A stretch of DNA of 42,022 nt from Candidatus Saccharimonadota bacterium (GCA_020427985.1 JAGQNR010000007.1:1-42022); one strand, 5' to 3'. Positions 32,963-41,979 are shown, counted from the stretch's first letter. The notes: a model not told the origin generated them from the letters alone. Numbers and translations are program-made.

Positions 32963-34945
32963 ATGAACTTGCTCGCAAGTATCCTCGGTGACCGAATGAG
33001 TTGGGACTATTTTTGGCATGGCTGGGTGCAATTTGGTGGCCAGGCTGCTACTATTGGTGGCGCCTTGGCGGTTGTGGCCGGTCTTACCTACTTTAAAAAG
33101 TGGGGATATATTTGGCGCGAATGGCTAACAAGCCTTGATGCTAAAAAGATTGGCGTAATGTATACCGTAGTAGCGGTGGTAATGTTACTGCGAGGTTTTG
33201 GTGATGCAGTGATGATGCGCTTGCAACAAATGCTGGCGAGTGGCGACTCTAAAGGATTTCTGGACGCTGAGCATTTTCAGCAGGTGTTCACAGCACACGG
33301 TACTATTATGATATTTTTTGTGGCCATGGGGTTGATGTTTGGGCTTATCAACCTAGTGTTGCCTCTCATGCTTGGCGCGCGTGATGTTGCTTTTCCGCTG
33401 CTTAATTCCATTAGTTTTTATCTATATTTAGCAGGCTTTGTGCTGGTCAATTTGTCACTGGTGTATGGTGAGTTTGGTGCTGTAGGTTGGCTGGCATATC
33501 CACCACTTAGCGAGCTACAGTTTAGTCCTGGGCCGGGTGTTGACTATTGGCTCTGGAGTATTCAAATAGCCGGCATTGGTAGTACGCTTTCAGCTATCAA
33601 TTTTATTGTCACCATACTTCGTATGCGCTGCAAAGGCATGACACTTATGCGGATGCCTGTGTTTGCATGGAGCATATTTGCTACCATGATACTCACGCTT
33701 GCGGCCTTTCCCATGCTTACGGGTTCGCTGTTTATGCTGTCGCTTGACCGCATGATGGGCATGCACTACTTTACCTCTGAATTGGGTGGAAATGCTATGA
33801 TGTACATTAACTTAATTTGGGCATGGGGACATCCAGAAGTATATATTTTGGTACTGCCGGCTTTTGGAATTTACAGTGAGGTGGTAGCAACATTTGCCCG
33901 AAAAAAACTTTTTGGCTACACCAGTATGGTCTGGGCATTGATGGCAATCGCACTATTTTCGTATTTGGTCTGGGCTCATCACTTCTTTACAATGGGCGCT
34001 GGGGGGAATGTGAACGCTTTCTTTGGTATTATGACCATGATTATCGCTATTCCAACTGGCGTAAAAGTCTTTAACTGGCTCTTTACGCTCTACAAAGGTC
34101 GCATTCGATTTGATGCGCCAATGTGGTGGTTTGTTGCTTTTGTGACCACTTTTTTGATTGGTGGTGCAACGGGCGTAATGCTTGCGGTGCCTGCCATCGA
34201 TTTTCAGGTACACAACAGCTTGTTTTTGGTAGCACACTTTCACAATACGATTATTGGCGGTGTCGTGTTTGGCTATTTTGCTGGTCTTACCTATTGGTTT
34301 CCTAAAATTTTTGGGTTTAAACTTCACGAACGTTTAGGTAAATTAGCGGCAAGTTTGTGGATTGCGGGCTTCTTTATGGCGTTTATCCCCATATATATAC
34401 TCGGATTCCTGGGAGCAACTCGTCGGCTTGAGAAGTTTGACCCCAGCTATGGGTGGCAGCCGTTATTTATTGCCTCGGCTATCGGTACGGCAGTGATTGG
34501 GCTGGCTGTGGCGACACAACTCGTACAGCTTGGTTATAGTATATGGAAACGCAAGCAGCTACAGGATAAGACTGGCGATCCATGGAATGGCCGAACGCTC
34601 GAATGGTCAGTTCCCTCGCCGGCACCCGAATATAATTTTGCTCGTTTACCAGTAGTGCATTCTCGGGATGCATGGTGGCATGCTAAACAGGGCCAAGCCA
34701 ACATATATGAGGGCGCTTATCGTGATTTTGAACTCCCTAAGAACACTGGAACGGGTGTTGCAATTGGTATTGCGGCTACAATTTTTGGCTTTGCGGCCAT
34801 ATGGCATCTGTGGTGGCTCTGTGTGGTGGCAGTGACAATGGTGGTATGGGTGTTGGTACGACGGATGATGAACGAAGACACCGAAGTACTTGTTACAGCC
34901 GCGCAAGCACGCAAGCTTGATGCAACACGAAAGGCGGCAGCATGA
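32963..34945 (+). CDS. cyoB: Cytochrome o quinol oxidase subunit I
   Basis: The 660-aa heme-copper subunit keeps every key site with a constant offset of 6 from E. coli CyoB: quinol site R77, D81, H104, Q107; low-spin heme ligands H112 and H427; D-channel D141; Cu-B H290, H339, H340 and the H290-Y294 crosslink pair; E292; K-channel K368; high-spin heme ligand H425. It should therefore be a proton-pumping A-type bo3 oxidase that reduces oxygen to water. AAAGGAG lies 9 nt before the ATG. It overlaps cyoC by 4 nt. Confidence 0.97.
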   Translation: MNLLASILGDRMSWDYFWHGWVQFGGQAATIGGALAVVAGLTYFKKWGYIWREWLTSLDAKKIGVMYTVVAVVMLLRGFGDAVMMRLQQMLASGDSKGFLDAEHFQQVFTAHGTIMIFFVAMGLMFGLINLVLPLMLGARDVAFPLLNSISFYLYLAGFVLVNLSLVYGEFGAVGWLAYPPLSELQFSPGPGVDYWLWSIQIAGIGSTLSAINFIVTILRMRCKGMTLMRMPVFAWSIFATMILTLAAFPMLTGSLFMLSLDRMMGMHYFTSELGGNAMMYINLIWAWGHPEVYILVLPAFGIYSEVVATFARKKLFGYTSMVWALMAIALFSYLVWAHHFFTMGAGGNVNAFFGIMTMIIAIPTGVKVFNWLFTLYKGRIRFDAPMWWFVAFVTTFLIGGATGVMLAVPAIDFQVHNSLFLVAHFHNTIIGGVVFGYFAGLTYWFPKIFGFKLHERLGKLAASLWIAGFFMAFIPIYILGFLGATRRLEKFDPSYGWQPLFIASAIGTAVIGLAVATQLVQLGYSIWKRKQLQDKTGDPWNGRTLEWSVPSPAPEYNFARLPVVHSRDAWWHAKQGQANIYEGAYRDFELPKNTGTGVAIGIAATIFGFAAIWHLWWLCVVAVTMVVWVLVRRMMNEDTEVLVTAAQARKLDATRKAAA

Positions 34946-35523
34946 GTCAGTCTGCTACTGCTGTAGTCGCTCACAGTAAAGAAACGTTTGGTTTTTGGCT
35001 ATATCTTATGACCGACTGTTTAGTGTTTGCCACATTATTTGCGACCTTCGCAGTGCTACGGAGCGCAACTGCCGGCGGGGTAACAGGGGCAGACATCTTT
35101 AGCTTGCCCTTTGTTCTGACCGAGACTATGGTATTGCTTGCCAGCAGCTTTGCGGTCGGCATGGCGGTTGTGGCAGCAAATGCAAATAAGCGCCGACCCA
35201 TGCTACGGTGGCTAGCGGCGACAGGGCTGCTTGGAGCGGTATTCTTAGGCATGGAACTATGGGAATTTACCGTACTTTACCAGGAGGGGCATATTTGGAC
35301 TAAGAGTGCCTTTTTGTCGAGCTATTTTGGATTGGTGGGTACTCATGGATTACATATATTGACAGGACTCATTTGGCTGGCAGCTCTTATGGGTCACGCT
35401 CTCAAGCATGACTTGAGCAACCGTGCCAAGCAGCGAATCTTGTACTTCAGCTTATTTTGGCATTTTCTTGATGTTATTTGGATTTGTATCTTTACCGTAG
35501 TATACCTAATGGGGGTAGTATAG
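34942..35523 (+). CDS. cyoC: Cytochrome o quinol oxidase subunit III
   Basis: The 193-aa protein has five membrane helices, starting FGFWLYLMTDCLVFATLFA, with the family motif GTHGLHILTGLIW and an ending LDVIWICIFTVVYLMG. Subunit III stabilises subunit I and its proton uptake. The start overlaps the cyoB stop (ATGA), so the two are translationally coupled. Confidence 0.95.
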   Translation: MSQSATAVVAHSKETFGFWLYLMTDCLVFATLFATFAVLRSATAGGVTGADIFSLPFVLTETMVLLASSFAVGMAVVAANANKRRPMLRWLAATGLLGAVFLGMELWEFTVLYQEGHIWTKSAFLSSYFGLVGTHGLHILTGLIWLAALMGHALKHDLSNRAKQRILYFSLFWHFLDVIWICIFTVVYLMGVV

Positions 35524-35524
35524 G

Positions 35525-35920
35525 ATGAAACAAAAGATTACATATTTGCCCGAGCGAAATCATAATGTCATGATGCGTTATCTGTCAGGGTTCATATTGT
35601 CGGTAGCTCTTACCATAGGAGCTTTTTTGTTAGTATATGCTTACCGTTCCAGCGATGGCGAGCTGTTTGCCAGAGGAGTATTGTTCGGTGTGGTGGGCAT
35701 CTTTGCCGTTATGCAAGTAGCTGTTCAGGCAGTTTATTTTTTGCATCTTTCAAGCGATGAACGCACAAAATGGACACGTTATGCGGTTATTTTTGCGGTG
35801 GCGGTGGCTTTGATTATAATAGTTGGTTCACTGTGGATTATGCAGAATCTTAACTATAACATGATGCCAGAACACACAACCAAATACATGAGCCACGAAG
35901 AAGGTATAACTAGACCGTGA
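35525..35920 (+). CDS. cyoD: Cytochrome o quinol oxidase subunit IV
   Basis: The 131-aa protein has three membrane helices, with VYFLHLSSDERTKW between helices 2 and 3 matching the conserved loop of CyoD, and a longer C-terminal end (MMPEHTTKYMSHEEG) than the roughly 110-aa E. coli form. It aids assembly of the Cu-B site in subunit I. The ATG follows the cyoC stop by one base. The last codons overlap the cyoE start. Confidence 0.9.
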   Translation: MKQKITYLPERNHNVMMRYLSGFILSVALTIGAFLLVYAYRSSDGELFARGVLFGVVGIFAVMQVAVQAVYFLHLSSDERTKWTRYAVIFAVAVALIIIVGSLWIMQNLNYNMMPEHTTKYMSHEEGITRP

Positions 35921-36774
35921 AACTACGAGATTTCATTCTCGTTGTAAAGCCCGGTATAGTGGTGGGCAATTTGATTGTTGCACTTGGGGCATATGCTTAT
36001 AGTGTCAAATGGAGTGGCGCTGCGCTACTAACTTTTGTATGGTTGGCTCTGGGCACATCAGTGGTTATTGCTGCTTCATGCGTCATAAACAATTATCTTG
36101 ACCGAGACATTGACCAACATATGCAGCGAACTGCAGTCCGTCCAACCGCACGAGGCATATTTCCTTTCTGGGTGGTCATTGTCTATTCGGCATTACTGTA
36201 TACTGTTGGCTTTGCGTTACTCTACCGGTACGTTAACCCCCTAACAGCCGCGATTGGTGCCGCAGGCGCGCTGCTCTATATTGCTGCTTACACGCCAGCC
36301 AAACGGTATACGTCATGGGCTGCCCTGATTGGTACTATCCCAGGCGCCACGCCACCACTGGCCGGCTACGCTGCCGCGCACAACCACCTTGATAGTACAG
36401 CCTGGCTTTTGTTTTTGGTAATCGCGGTCTGGCAGGTGCCACATTTTTATGCAATTAGCGTATTTCGTAGCAAGCAGTATGCGCGAGCGAATGTTCCAGT
36501 ATTACCCCTAGCTAAAGGCCTTTCCCGAACAGTACTAGAAATGCGTATATACGGCATGGTATATATTTTGGTTTGTGGTTTGCTTGGCGTGTATGGTGGC
36601 GTACATTTAGTACCCACTATCGCATTGGTGGTGTACGGCATTGGATGGCTACGAGTTATGATGGCTGTCCCGCAAGCTAGTGAATCATGGGCCCGAAGAG
36701 TTTTTTACTATTCGTTACCAATCTTGCCCCTCTTTAGCATGCTATTAGCAACTAATCGCTGGTGGGTCGTCTAG
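35917..36774 (+). CDS. cyoE: Protoheme IX farnesyltransferase (heme O synthase)
   Basis: The 285-aa UbiA-family membrane enzyme has NNYLDRDIDQHMQRT, the first Asp-rich prenyl-diphosphate motif, RPTARG, and YTPAKRYTSWAALIGTIPGATPP, the second conserved loop. It adds a farnesyl group to heme B to make heme O for subunit I. The start is GTG at 35917, overlapping the cyoD stop as GTGA; no ATG lies near. Heme synthesis genes are not in the window, so the heme source is unknown. Confidence 0.93.
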   Translation: MKLRDFILVVKPGIVVGNLIVALGAYAYSVKWSGAALLTFVWLALGTSVVIAASCVINNYLDRDIDQHMQRTAVRPTARGIFPFWVVIVYSALLYTVGFALLYRYVNPLTAAIGAAGALLYIAAYTPAKRYTSWAALIGTIPGATPPLAGYAAAHNHLDSTAWLLFLVIAVWQVPHFYAISVFRSKQYARANVPVLPLAKGLSRTVLEMRIYGMVYILVCGLLGVYGGVHLVPTIALVVYGIGWLRVMMAVPQASESWARRVFYYSLPILPLFSMLLATNRWWVV

Positions 36775-36776
36775 AC

Positions 36777-37715
36777 ATGCAAGTTATGGTAGTCACTCAG
36801 CAGCGACTACGCATTGTGGTAGTCGGCTTGTCGCTAGCACTACTAGGCCTATTTGTGGCCCACAACTGGACAGCGGCCAAAGCTAGCATAACATTGTTGA
36901 GCGGCGTGTCATGGATGACCGTCGCCACCTGCTCGCTACTTGTACTCGGTATGTTTTGTTGTGCTGCCGGGGCTTATGTGTTTTTGGCACTTAGGCCGAT
37001 TCGTTTTACACTTGCACTCGTGATTGAGTTTGCGGCCAATGCGGTCAATAAGCTTATTCCCTCGGGGTTAGGAGGTCTTGGGGTACATGGCGTGTTTTTA
37101 CGCAAACAAAAACACTCTGTGGCTCAGGCAACAGCTATTGCTGGGCTAAACAATTTGCTTGGTGCAATGGTTCACTGCCTGCTACTACTATGTGTGATTG
37201 TATTTGCGCGCTCAGCCTTTGAAGGATTTCACCTAGGAATTACAAATAATAAGAGGTGGATTTTACCTGGGATTGGTACTGGGGCTGTCGTAATAGTTTT
37301 GTTCTTTTTGCGACAAATGACTGCCTTTCGACGCTTTGTTAAGAAGGTGATTACTGCGCTGCAGACCATTAAACAACGACCACTCGCAGTTATGGCAACA
37401 AGTTTTTGTCTGTTGAGTATACCACTGCTTCAAACGGGTGTGCTTGCACTTTTAGCGCAGCATCTGGCGATTGAGCTAAGTGTTGTGCAGCTGTTCGTTG
37501 CACTGAGCACTGGTATACTATTAGGGGCAGTTATTCCTACGCCTGGTGGGCTGGGAGGAGTGGAGGCGGGAATCGTGGCAACATGTGGTGGATTTGGTAT
37601 AGATTTACCGCATGCTATGGCGATTGCACTTGCCTTTCGTGCTCTCACCTACTGGGCGCCATTGCTACCAGGTTTTATGGCTCTTATGTGGGTGCAGCAA
37701 CGTAAGCTTATATAA
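36777..37715 (+). CDS. UPF0104/YbhN-like membrane flippase family protein
   Basis: The 312-aa protein has about eight membrane helices and the family's two hallmark loops: NKLIPSGLGGLGVHGVFLR and VIPTPGGLGGVEAGIVATCGG. Relatives include the flippase half of MprF, which moves lysyl-phosphatidylglycerol, and many proteins of unknown role in lipid transport. No synthetase domain is attached. The ATG at 36777 is 2 nt after the cyoE stop, so it rides on the respiratory operon; in-frame GTG (36762) and ATG (36786) are alternatives. Its link to respiration is unclear. Confidence 0.75.
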   Translation: MQVMVVTQQRLRIVVVGLSLALLGLFVAHNWTAAKASITLLSGVSWMTVATCSLLVLGMFCCAAGAYVFLALRPIRFTLALVIEFAANAVNKLIPSGLGGLGVHGVFLRKQKHSVAQATAIAGLNNLLGAMVHCLLLLCVIVFARSAFEGFHLGITNNKRWILPGIGTGAVVIVLFFLRQMTAFRRFVKKVITALQTIKQRPLAVMATSFCLLSIPLLQTGVLALLAQHLAIELSVVQLFVALSTGILLGAVIPTPGGLGGVEAGIVATCGGFGIDLPHAMAIALAFRALTYWAPLLPGFMALMWVQQRKLI

Positions 37716-37725
37716 ACATAGCGGC

Positions 37726-38709
37726 CTATTTGTGAAGCGGTAAAGCAATTGTAAAGCTACTGCCTTGGCCGAGAGTGCTTTTAACCTGAATATCTCCACC
37801 GTGAGCCGCAATAATTTTATGCGCAAGGGATAAGCCTAAGCCGGCACCAACCGTACCATCGGTATTTCGAGCCGTATCAACTCTATAGAACCTCTGAAAT
37901 AACTTGGGAATGTCAGCTGCTTTTATGCCTATACCCTGGTCAGAAATTGTGATGAAAATGTGTCGGTGCTTTGCTTGAGATGTAACAGTAACGGTCGTTT
38001 TTGGTGCGCTGTACTTTATAGCATTGTCAAGCAAGATAATGATGGCGTCAGTCAGGCTGTCGGCGTGGGCCTGAAGTGCAATACTGTTGGTGTTATTTTG
38101 GATAATAATTTTTTTGTGCTTGGCCTGCATGGCAACGTGTTGCACTGCTGATGAGACAATAGTATTGACAGAGCTCGTTTGCATAGGAAGTTTTTCGTTG
38201 CGCGACAGGGCGAGCAGTCTATTGGTGAGTTGCTGTAAGCGACGTATCTCATCGAGGTTGCTACGCAAAATTGCGGCATAATCAGTTTTGCTGGCTTTGG
38301 TGTTGCGTAACCCAACTTCTGTTTCAAGCAACATGACACTGAGAGGTGTACGTAACTCGTGAGCTGCATCACTACTAAATCTACTTTGAGCCTCAAGCGC
38401 GGCTGCTATGGGGTGCAGTGTTCGGCGGGCGAGCACATAGCTTGCGAGGCCACCGGTTGAAACGGCAACGATGTTGAACAGTAAAAGATTTTGTAGTAGA
38501 TTACGGCGGGCTGTTTCTGCTTGCCGAGACCTAAAATCTTCATAGTACTCAGTCTGAACTTCTGACAGCTTCTGATTAATTGGCCGACCGGGCGGTCGCT
38601 GAAATTCATGGTTGGCAATAGTAAAGACAATAGCGCTAAAAAGCAAACAAAGAACCGCAATAATGGTCAGGTACCATAATGTTAATCTGATTACCGCTGA
38701 ATGAAACAT
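37726..38709 (-). CDS. Sensor histidine kinase
   Basis: The 327-aa protein has two membrane helices (about 7-30 and 72-94) with a short 40-residue external loop, then a cytoplasmic kinase: H-box FSSDAAHELRTPLS (H117), N-box ILLDNAIKYS, G1 DQGIGI, F-box LFQRFYRVD and G2 GAGLGLSLAHKI. There is no full HAMP domain between helix 2 and the H-box (only about 20 residues). It phosphorylates the response regulator encoded just upstream; its ATG overlaps that gene's stop by one base (TAATG). The signal is unknown; the adjacent small secreted protein hints at envelope stress. Confidence 0.92.
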   Translation of the reverse strand: MFHSAVIRLTLWYLTIIAVLCLLFSAIVFTIANHEFQRPPGRPINQKLSEVQTEYYEDFRSRQAETARRNLLQNLLLFNIVAVSTGGLASYVLARRTLHPIAAALEAQSRFSSDAAHELRTPLSVMLLETEVGLRNTKASKTDYAAILRSNLDEIRRLQQLTNRLLALSRNEKLPMQTSSVNTIVSSAVQHVAMQAKHKKIIIQNNTNSIALQAHADSLTDAIIILLDNAIKYSAPKTTVTVTSQAKHRHIFITISDQGIGIKAADIPKLFQRFYRVDTARNTDGTVGAGLGLSLAHKIIAAHGGDIQVKSTLGQGSSFTIALPLHK

Positions 38710-39386
38710 TAGTGCTCGATTCCAAGTTTATAGCCAAAACCTCGAACTGTGTGCAGCAAAGGTGTTGCAAAGGGTTTGTCGATTTTATTACGCAGATAGC
38801 CAACATAGGCTTCGACGGTGTTGGGTAGAATATCGGCATCAAAGTCCCAAACATGTGATATGAGGGTATCTTTTGTTAAAATACGGCCGGTATTGCGCAT
38901 AAAATATTCAAGTAGAGCGTATTCGGTTTGAGAAAGCTTAATGGGAGTGTTGGCCCGCTGTACTACAAAAGTAGCTGGGTCGAGCGTTAGGTCGGCCACA
39001 GATAAAATCGGATTTTTGGCTGCGCTATTACGACGTAACAGCGCTCTAATACGTGCCAGTAGCTCTTCAAAAGAAAAGGGTTTTACCATATAGTCGTCGG
39101 CGCCGGCGTCGAGTCCAGCAACCCGGTCGGCTACAGCATCTTTGGCAGTAAGAAACAAAATGGGCGTGGTAATATTGGCCCGACGAATCTGTTGGCAAAC
39201 TTGTATCCCATCAATGCTTCCAGGCAGCATGCGGTCACAGATAATGACATCATATTCATCGGCTAGTGCCATGGCAAGTCCAGAGTCACCATCAAAACAT
39301 GACTCAACCGTCATTCGCTCGCCGATGAGGCCTAGGGTGAGAACTCGGTTAAGCTTTGGTTCGTCTTCAATAAGTAATAGTTTCAT
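38709..39386 (-). CDS. OmpR/PhoB-family response regulator
   Basis: The 225-aa protein has a receiver domain (LLIEDEP; phospho-acceptor D51 in VIICDRMLPG; LFLTAKDA; DDYMVKPFSFEEL with the conserved Lys) and a winged-helix output domain (LTLDPATFVVQR, LSQTEYALLEYFMRN, AYVGYLRNKID, TVRGFGYKLG). LPGSIDG has one residue more than the common LPGMDG loop. TATACT (39398-39393) lies 6 nt before the ATG. It is first in an operon with the kinase. Confidence 0.94.
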   Translation of the reverse strand: MKLLLIEDEPKLNRVLTLGLIGERMTVESCFDGDSGLAMALADEYDVIICDRMLPGSIDGIQVCQQIRRANITTPILFLTAKDAVADRVAGLDAGADDYMVKPFSFEELLARIRALLRRNSAAKNPILSVADLTLDPATFVVQRANTPIKLSQTEYALLEYFMRNTGRILTKDTLISHVWDFDADILPNTVEAYVGYLRNKIDKPFATPLLHTVRGFGYKLGIEH

Positions 39387-39392
39387 GTTCTC

Positions 39393-39421
39393 AGTATACG
39401 GGGTAATTGCAATTGTAGTAA
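39393..39421 (-). promoter_or_regulatory. Promoter of the two-component operon
   Basis: On the minus strand TTACTA (39421-39416), 17 nt, TATACT (39398-39393), then 6 nt to the ATG, predicting a leaderless transcript. Confidence 0.55.
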
Positions 39422-39430
39422 GAAGCAGTT

Positions 39431-39467
39431 TACCCAGGCCCGGTTATGAGTTGAGCGGGCCTGGGTA
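39431..39467. terminator. Strong hairpin after the DUF2680-like gene
   Basis: A perfect 12-bp stem TACCCAGGCCCG / CGGGCCTGGGTA with a 13-nt loop lies 13 nt past the stop of the minus-strand gene. There is no U-run, so it may be a factor-assisted terminator or 3' stabiliser that also insulates the two-component promoter. Confidence 0.6.
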
Positions 39468-39479
39468 ATGAGCGCAATA

Positions 39480-40025
39480 TTACTGATTCGTGCTTGACGT
39501 CTTGGTAGTTGTGGTTGATTGCTGTGTTGCTTTGCCACGCGTGCCTCTGTCGCCATCTGGTCCATGTCCACGACCATGACCTCCACCGAATACTAAATAG
39601 CGGTAGTCAGTTGGGATGTTGTTGTCTGTAAACCATTTGTCAAGCGCTGTTCGCTTTGTCTCCATTTCGGTATCAGTTGGACGCTGACCATTGGCTTTGT
39701 TTGCTTCGCGCTCTTTTTGTATTTCTGCTCGCTTAGTGGTAATCTTGTCGGCTTGGTCTTGGGTAAGTTTGCCGTCCGTAACAAGCTGAGCAAGCTCGGT
39801 CTTGGCTTCGGCCTCTCTTTCGGCTTGGTTGGCTTGCCGCTGTTCATCAAAGACCTTCTGCACGTCTGTTTTATTGAGTTTAAACTTACTTGCGATTGCG
39901 TCGACGAGTGATGACATTGGATCGTTATTGGTGCTTGAAGTTGCAGCATTTGCCAGACCTGCCACCCCTAGGCTCGTTACGCCCGTGACCGCTGTGACCG
40001 CGGCGACTACTAATGTTTTTTTCAT
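39480..40025 (-). CDS. Secreted DUF2680-like protein
   Basis: The 181-aa protein has a clear signal peptide (basic start, hydrophobic core, ANA near residue 27) and a helical domain with FKLNKTDVQKVFDEQRQ and the hallmark LVTDGKLTQDQADKI of DUF2680-type proteins. A Gly/His-rich stretch (GGGHGRGHGPDGDRG) and a Ser/Thr tail follow. The charged helices resemble Spy/CpxP-like periplasmic proteins only in style. AAAGGGG lies 7 nt before the ATG. It lies beside a two-component system on the same strand and could be its target or signal partner (inference). Confidence 0.75.
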   Translation of the reverse strand: MKKTLVVAAVTAVTGVTSLGVAGLANAATSSTNNDPMSSLVDAIASKFKLNKTDVQKVFDEQRQANQAEREAEAKTELAQLVTDGKLTQDQADKITTKRAEIQKEREANKANGQRPTDTEMETKRTALDKWFTDNNIPTDYRYLVFGGGHGRGHGPDGDRGTRGKATQQSTTTTKTSSTNQ

Positions 40026-40107
40026 GTATTACCCCTTTCGTTTGTCGGCCTTTTTGGCCATAACGATAGTCTAATGGTCAATTATGAGATTTGCCTGAGA
40101 AGACTGG

Positions 40108-41277
40108 TTAGTCGCGGTTATAGATATCGCGGGTGTACACTTTATGAGCAAACGGTGCTAGAGTGGCATCGAGTCGGTTAGCGACTATACTATCTACCCT
40201 GTTGGTAAAATCTGTAAAGTCATTAATAACTTCGTACTTCAAGACGAGCTTGTTAGAAATGAGTGGCTCATAAATTACCACTTCAATATTTTGTTTTTCA
40301 AGTTCCTCAATAATATTCCAAATAGCAGATTGCCTAAAGTTCTCAGAGCCAACCTTCATTACTAAACGATAGATTCCAACGGTTTTAGGGCGAAGCTTTA
40401 GTATTTGTGCAACGATATGGCGTTGACGTTCACTGTTTGAAGCGACAACCGCATCGATGAGTGTGCCTGGAATATCAAGAAATTGTGCTGCTAATTGTTT
40501 GGTGTCTTTTGGTAAACAGTACCCCCCATAGCCAAATGAAGGGTTATTGTAGTAGTCGCCGATTCTAGGGTCGGCACTGACTCCCTGTACAATTGGCGCG
40601 CTATCAAGTCCGTGCGCTTCGGCATAGGTATCGAGCTCGTTAAAAAAAGCAATTCTTATTGCGAGATAGTTGTTGGCAAATAGCTTAACTGCTTCGGCCT
40701 CGGTTGCCCCCATACGTAAGACCTTAGGAGAATTAAGTGCGGCCTTCTGTAACAGTGTGGTAAATTGCTTCACTCGTTTTGGCTCTCCTCCGGCAATGAT
40801 ACGCGATGGATTCAGGTTGTCATAGAGCGCCCGGCCTTCTCGCAAAAATTCGGGCGAAAATATAATGCGTTTTGTTTGGCGCTTATTATTTTGTTCTGTG
40901 GTAAAGCCAATCGGTATGGTTGACTTAATAACAATAAGCGAACTGCTACTCGCTTTCAAAGCTTGGTCAATAACAGCCTCGACACCTTGCGTATCAAACC
41001 TATTGGTTGCGATGTCATAGTTGGTTGGAGTGGCAATGATAACAACATCTGCCTGTGATAACGCTTTAGCAGGCTCGGTGGTTGCATTGAGTTGAAGCTT
41101 TTTTGAGCGAAGCTGTCTAGCAATATCTTTGTCGTCGATTGGAGAAATACCTTGGCTGAGCTTAGTAATTTTTGCTTTATCAATATCTATTGCTGTAACC
41201 CTATGCTCAGGTGCTAATAAGACTGCAAGCGAGCAGCCAACATACCCCATCCCAACCACAACAATATTTTTTGCCAC
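40108..41277 (-). CDS. UDP-glucose 6-dehydrogenase-like nucleotide-sugar dehydrogenase
   Basis: The 389-aa protein has the NAD fold NIVVVGMGYVGCSLAVLL, IIATPTNYD, KSTIPIGFT and SPEFLREGRALYDNLNPSRI (conserved substrate loop), and the catalytic cysteine in FGYGGYCLPKDTKQL. It oxidises a UDP-hexose to a UDP-hexuronic acid for surface polysaccharide. The later FRQSAIWNIIEEL fits the C-terminal domain of the UDP-glucose branch. The GTG at 41277 is chosen as start because TACAAT (41289-41284) is exactly 6 nt upstream; a TTG at 41301 lies beyond it. Its short-form length is normal. Confidence 0.88.
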   Translation of the reverse strand: MAKNIVVVGMGYVGCSLAVLLAPEHRVTAIDIDKAKITKLSQGISPIDDKDIARQLRSKKLQLNATTEPAKALSQADVVIIATPTNYDIATNRFDTQGVEAVIDQALKASSSSLIVIKSTIPIGFTTEQNNKRQTKRIIFSPEFLREGRALYDNLNPSRIIAGGEPKRVKQFTTLLQKAALNSPKVLRMGATEAEAVKLFANNYLAIRIAFFNELDTYAEAHGLDSAPIVQGVSADPRIGDYYNNPSFGYGGYCLPKDTKQLAAQFLDIPGTLIDAVVASNSERQRHIVAQILKLRPKTVGIYRLVMKVGSENFRQSAIWNIIEELEKQNIEVVIYEPLISNKLVLKYEVINDFTDFTNRVDSIVANRLDATLAPFAHKVYTRDIYNRD

Positions 41278-41301
41278 ATCACTATTGTAGCAGCAATTCA
41301 A

Positions 41302-41942
41302 TGGTCAAATGGCAGGCTTGAGACTCAACCACGCCCTTCCTATACCGCTGCAGAAGTTTGCTTGCCTTTACTGGGGAGTATTAGAGAGCGCCAATTGTTT
41401 AAAATCACAATTTGGCTATCTCAAACCATAGAATACATGCAGGTTACGACATATGTCATCCACCATGAAATGATTATCATTGAGTGCAACAGAGGTAATA
41501 AAAACGTACTTCCCTTTTGCTTGTGACGTTCTTACTTGCTTTTATTGCTTGCTGATAAGTTCAAGAAAACTAATTATTTGTCACAATGCTGTCTTGTTGT
41601 CGCTTGCCCCGTGTCTCTTGCTATGAATGTATGGTATACGCTCACGACATTTGTAAATATGAACACACAGCAGGTGAGAGTTATAAAAAATTTGTTTTTG
41701 GTCGCCGTAACGAACTGACGCTCCCGTTTAATTCCATAACTGCCGCTAAAATTTCCTCATCCCCCACTTTTCACTTGTGACTTTAAGCCATATCTCTATT
41801 AGATAACTGGGAGTGAGGGTTATCGGCTAAAGCCTCCTACATTAAAAAGTGACAGGAGCAAGCTCGAGTTTCCCTTTTCGCCACGTCGAACCCACTGAAT
41901 GTTTTTGCTGTTTACTCTGGGCTTCAAGAACTCAATGAAAAA
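41302..41942. other. Gene-free stretch near the window end
   Basis: About 640 nt in which I see no convincing gene, tRNA or known RNA. Short frames at 41536-41718 and 41586-41780 lack start signals and protein-like composition. A 28-codon minus-strand frame at 41681-41767 looks somewhat protein-like but is too short to call. The region could hold a remnant or an unrecognised RNA. Confidence 0.4.
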
Positions 41943-41960
41943 GTCGCCTAAAAAGGCGAC
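41943..41960 (-). terminator. Intrinsic terminator of a gene entering from the right
   Basis: GTCGCC / GGCGAC pair around 6 nt. On the minus strand the stem is followed by TTTTT, 20 nt downstream of the partial reading frame at 41980-42022. Confidence 0.65.
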
Positions 41961-41979
41961 AATTCCGAACTAATCTCAT

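Noticed and set aside
41681-41767. Minus-strand 28-codon ORF (GTG start)
   Set aside because: Composition is protein-like, but it is too short and lacks a supported promoter or conserved motif.
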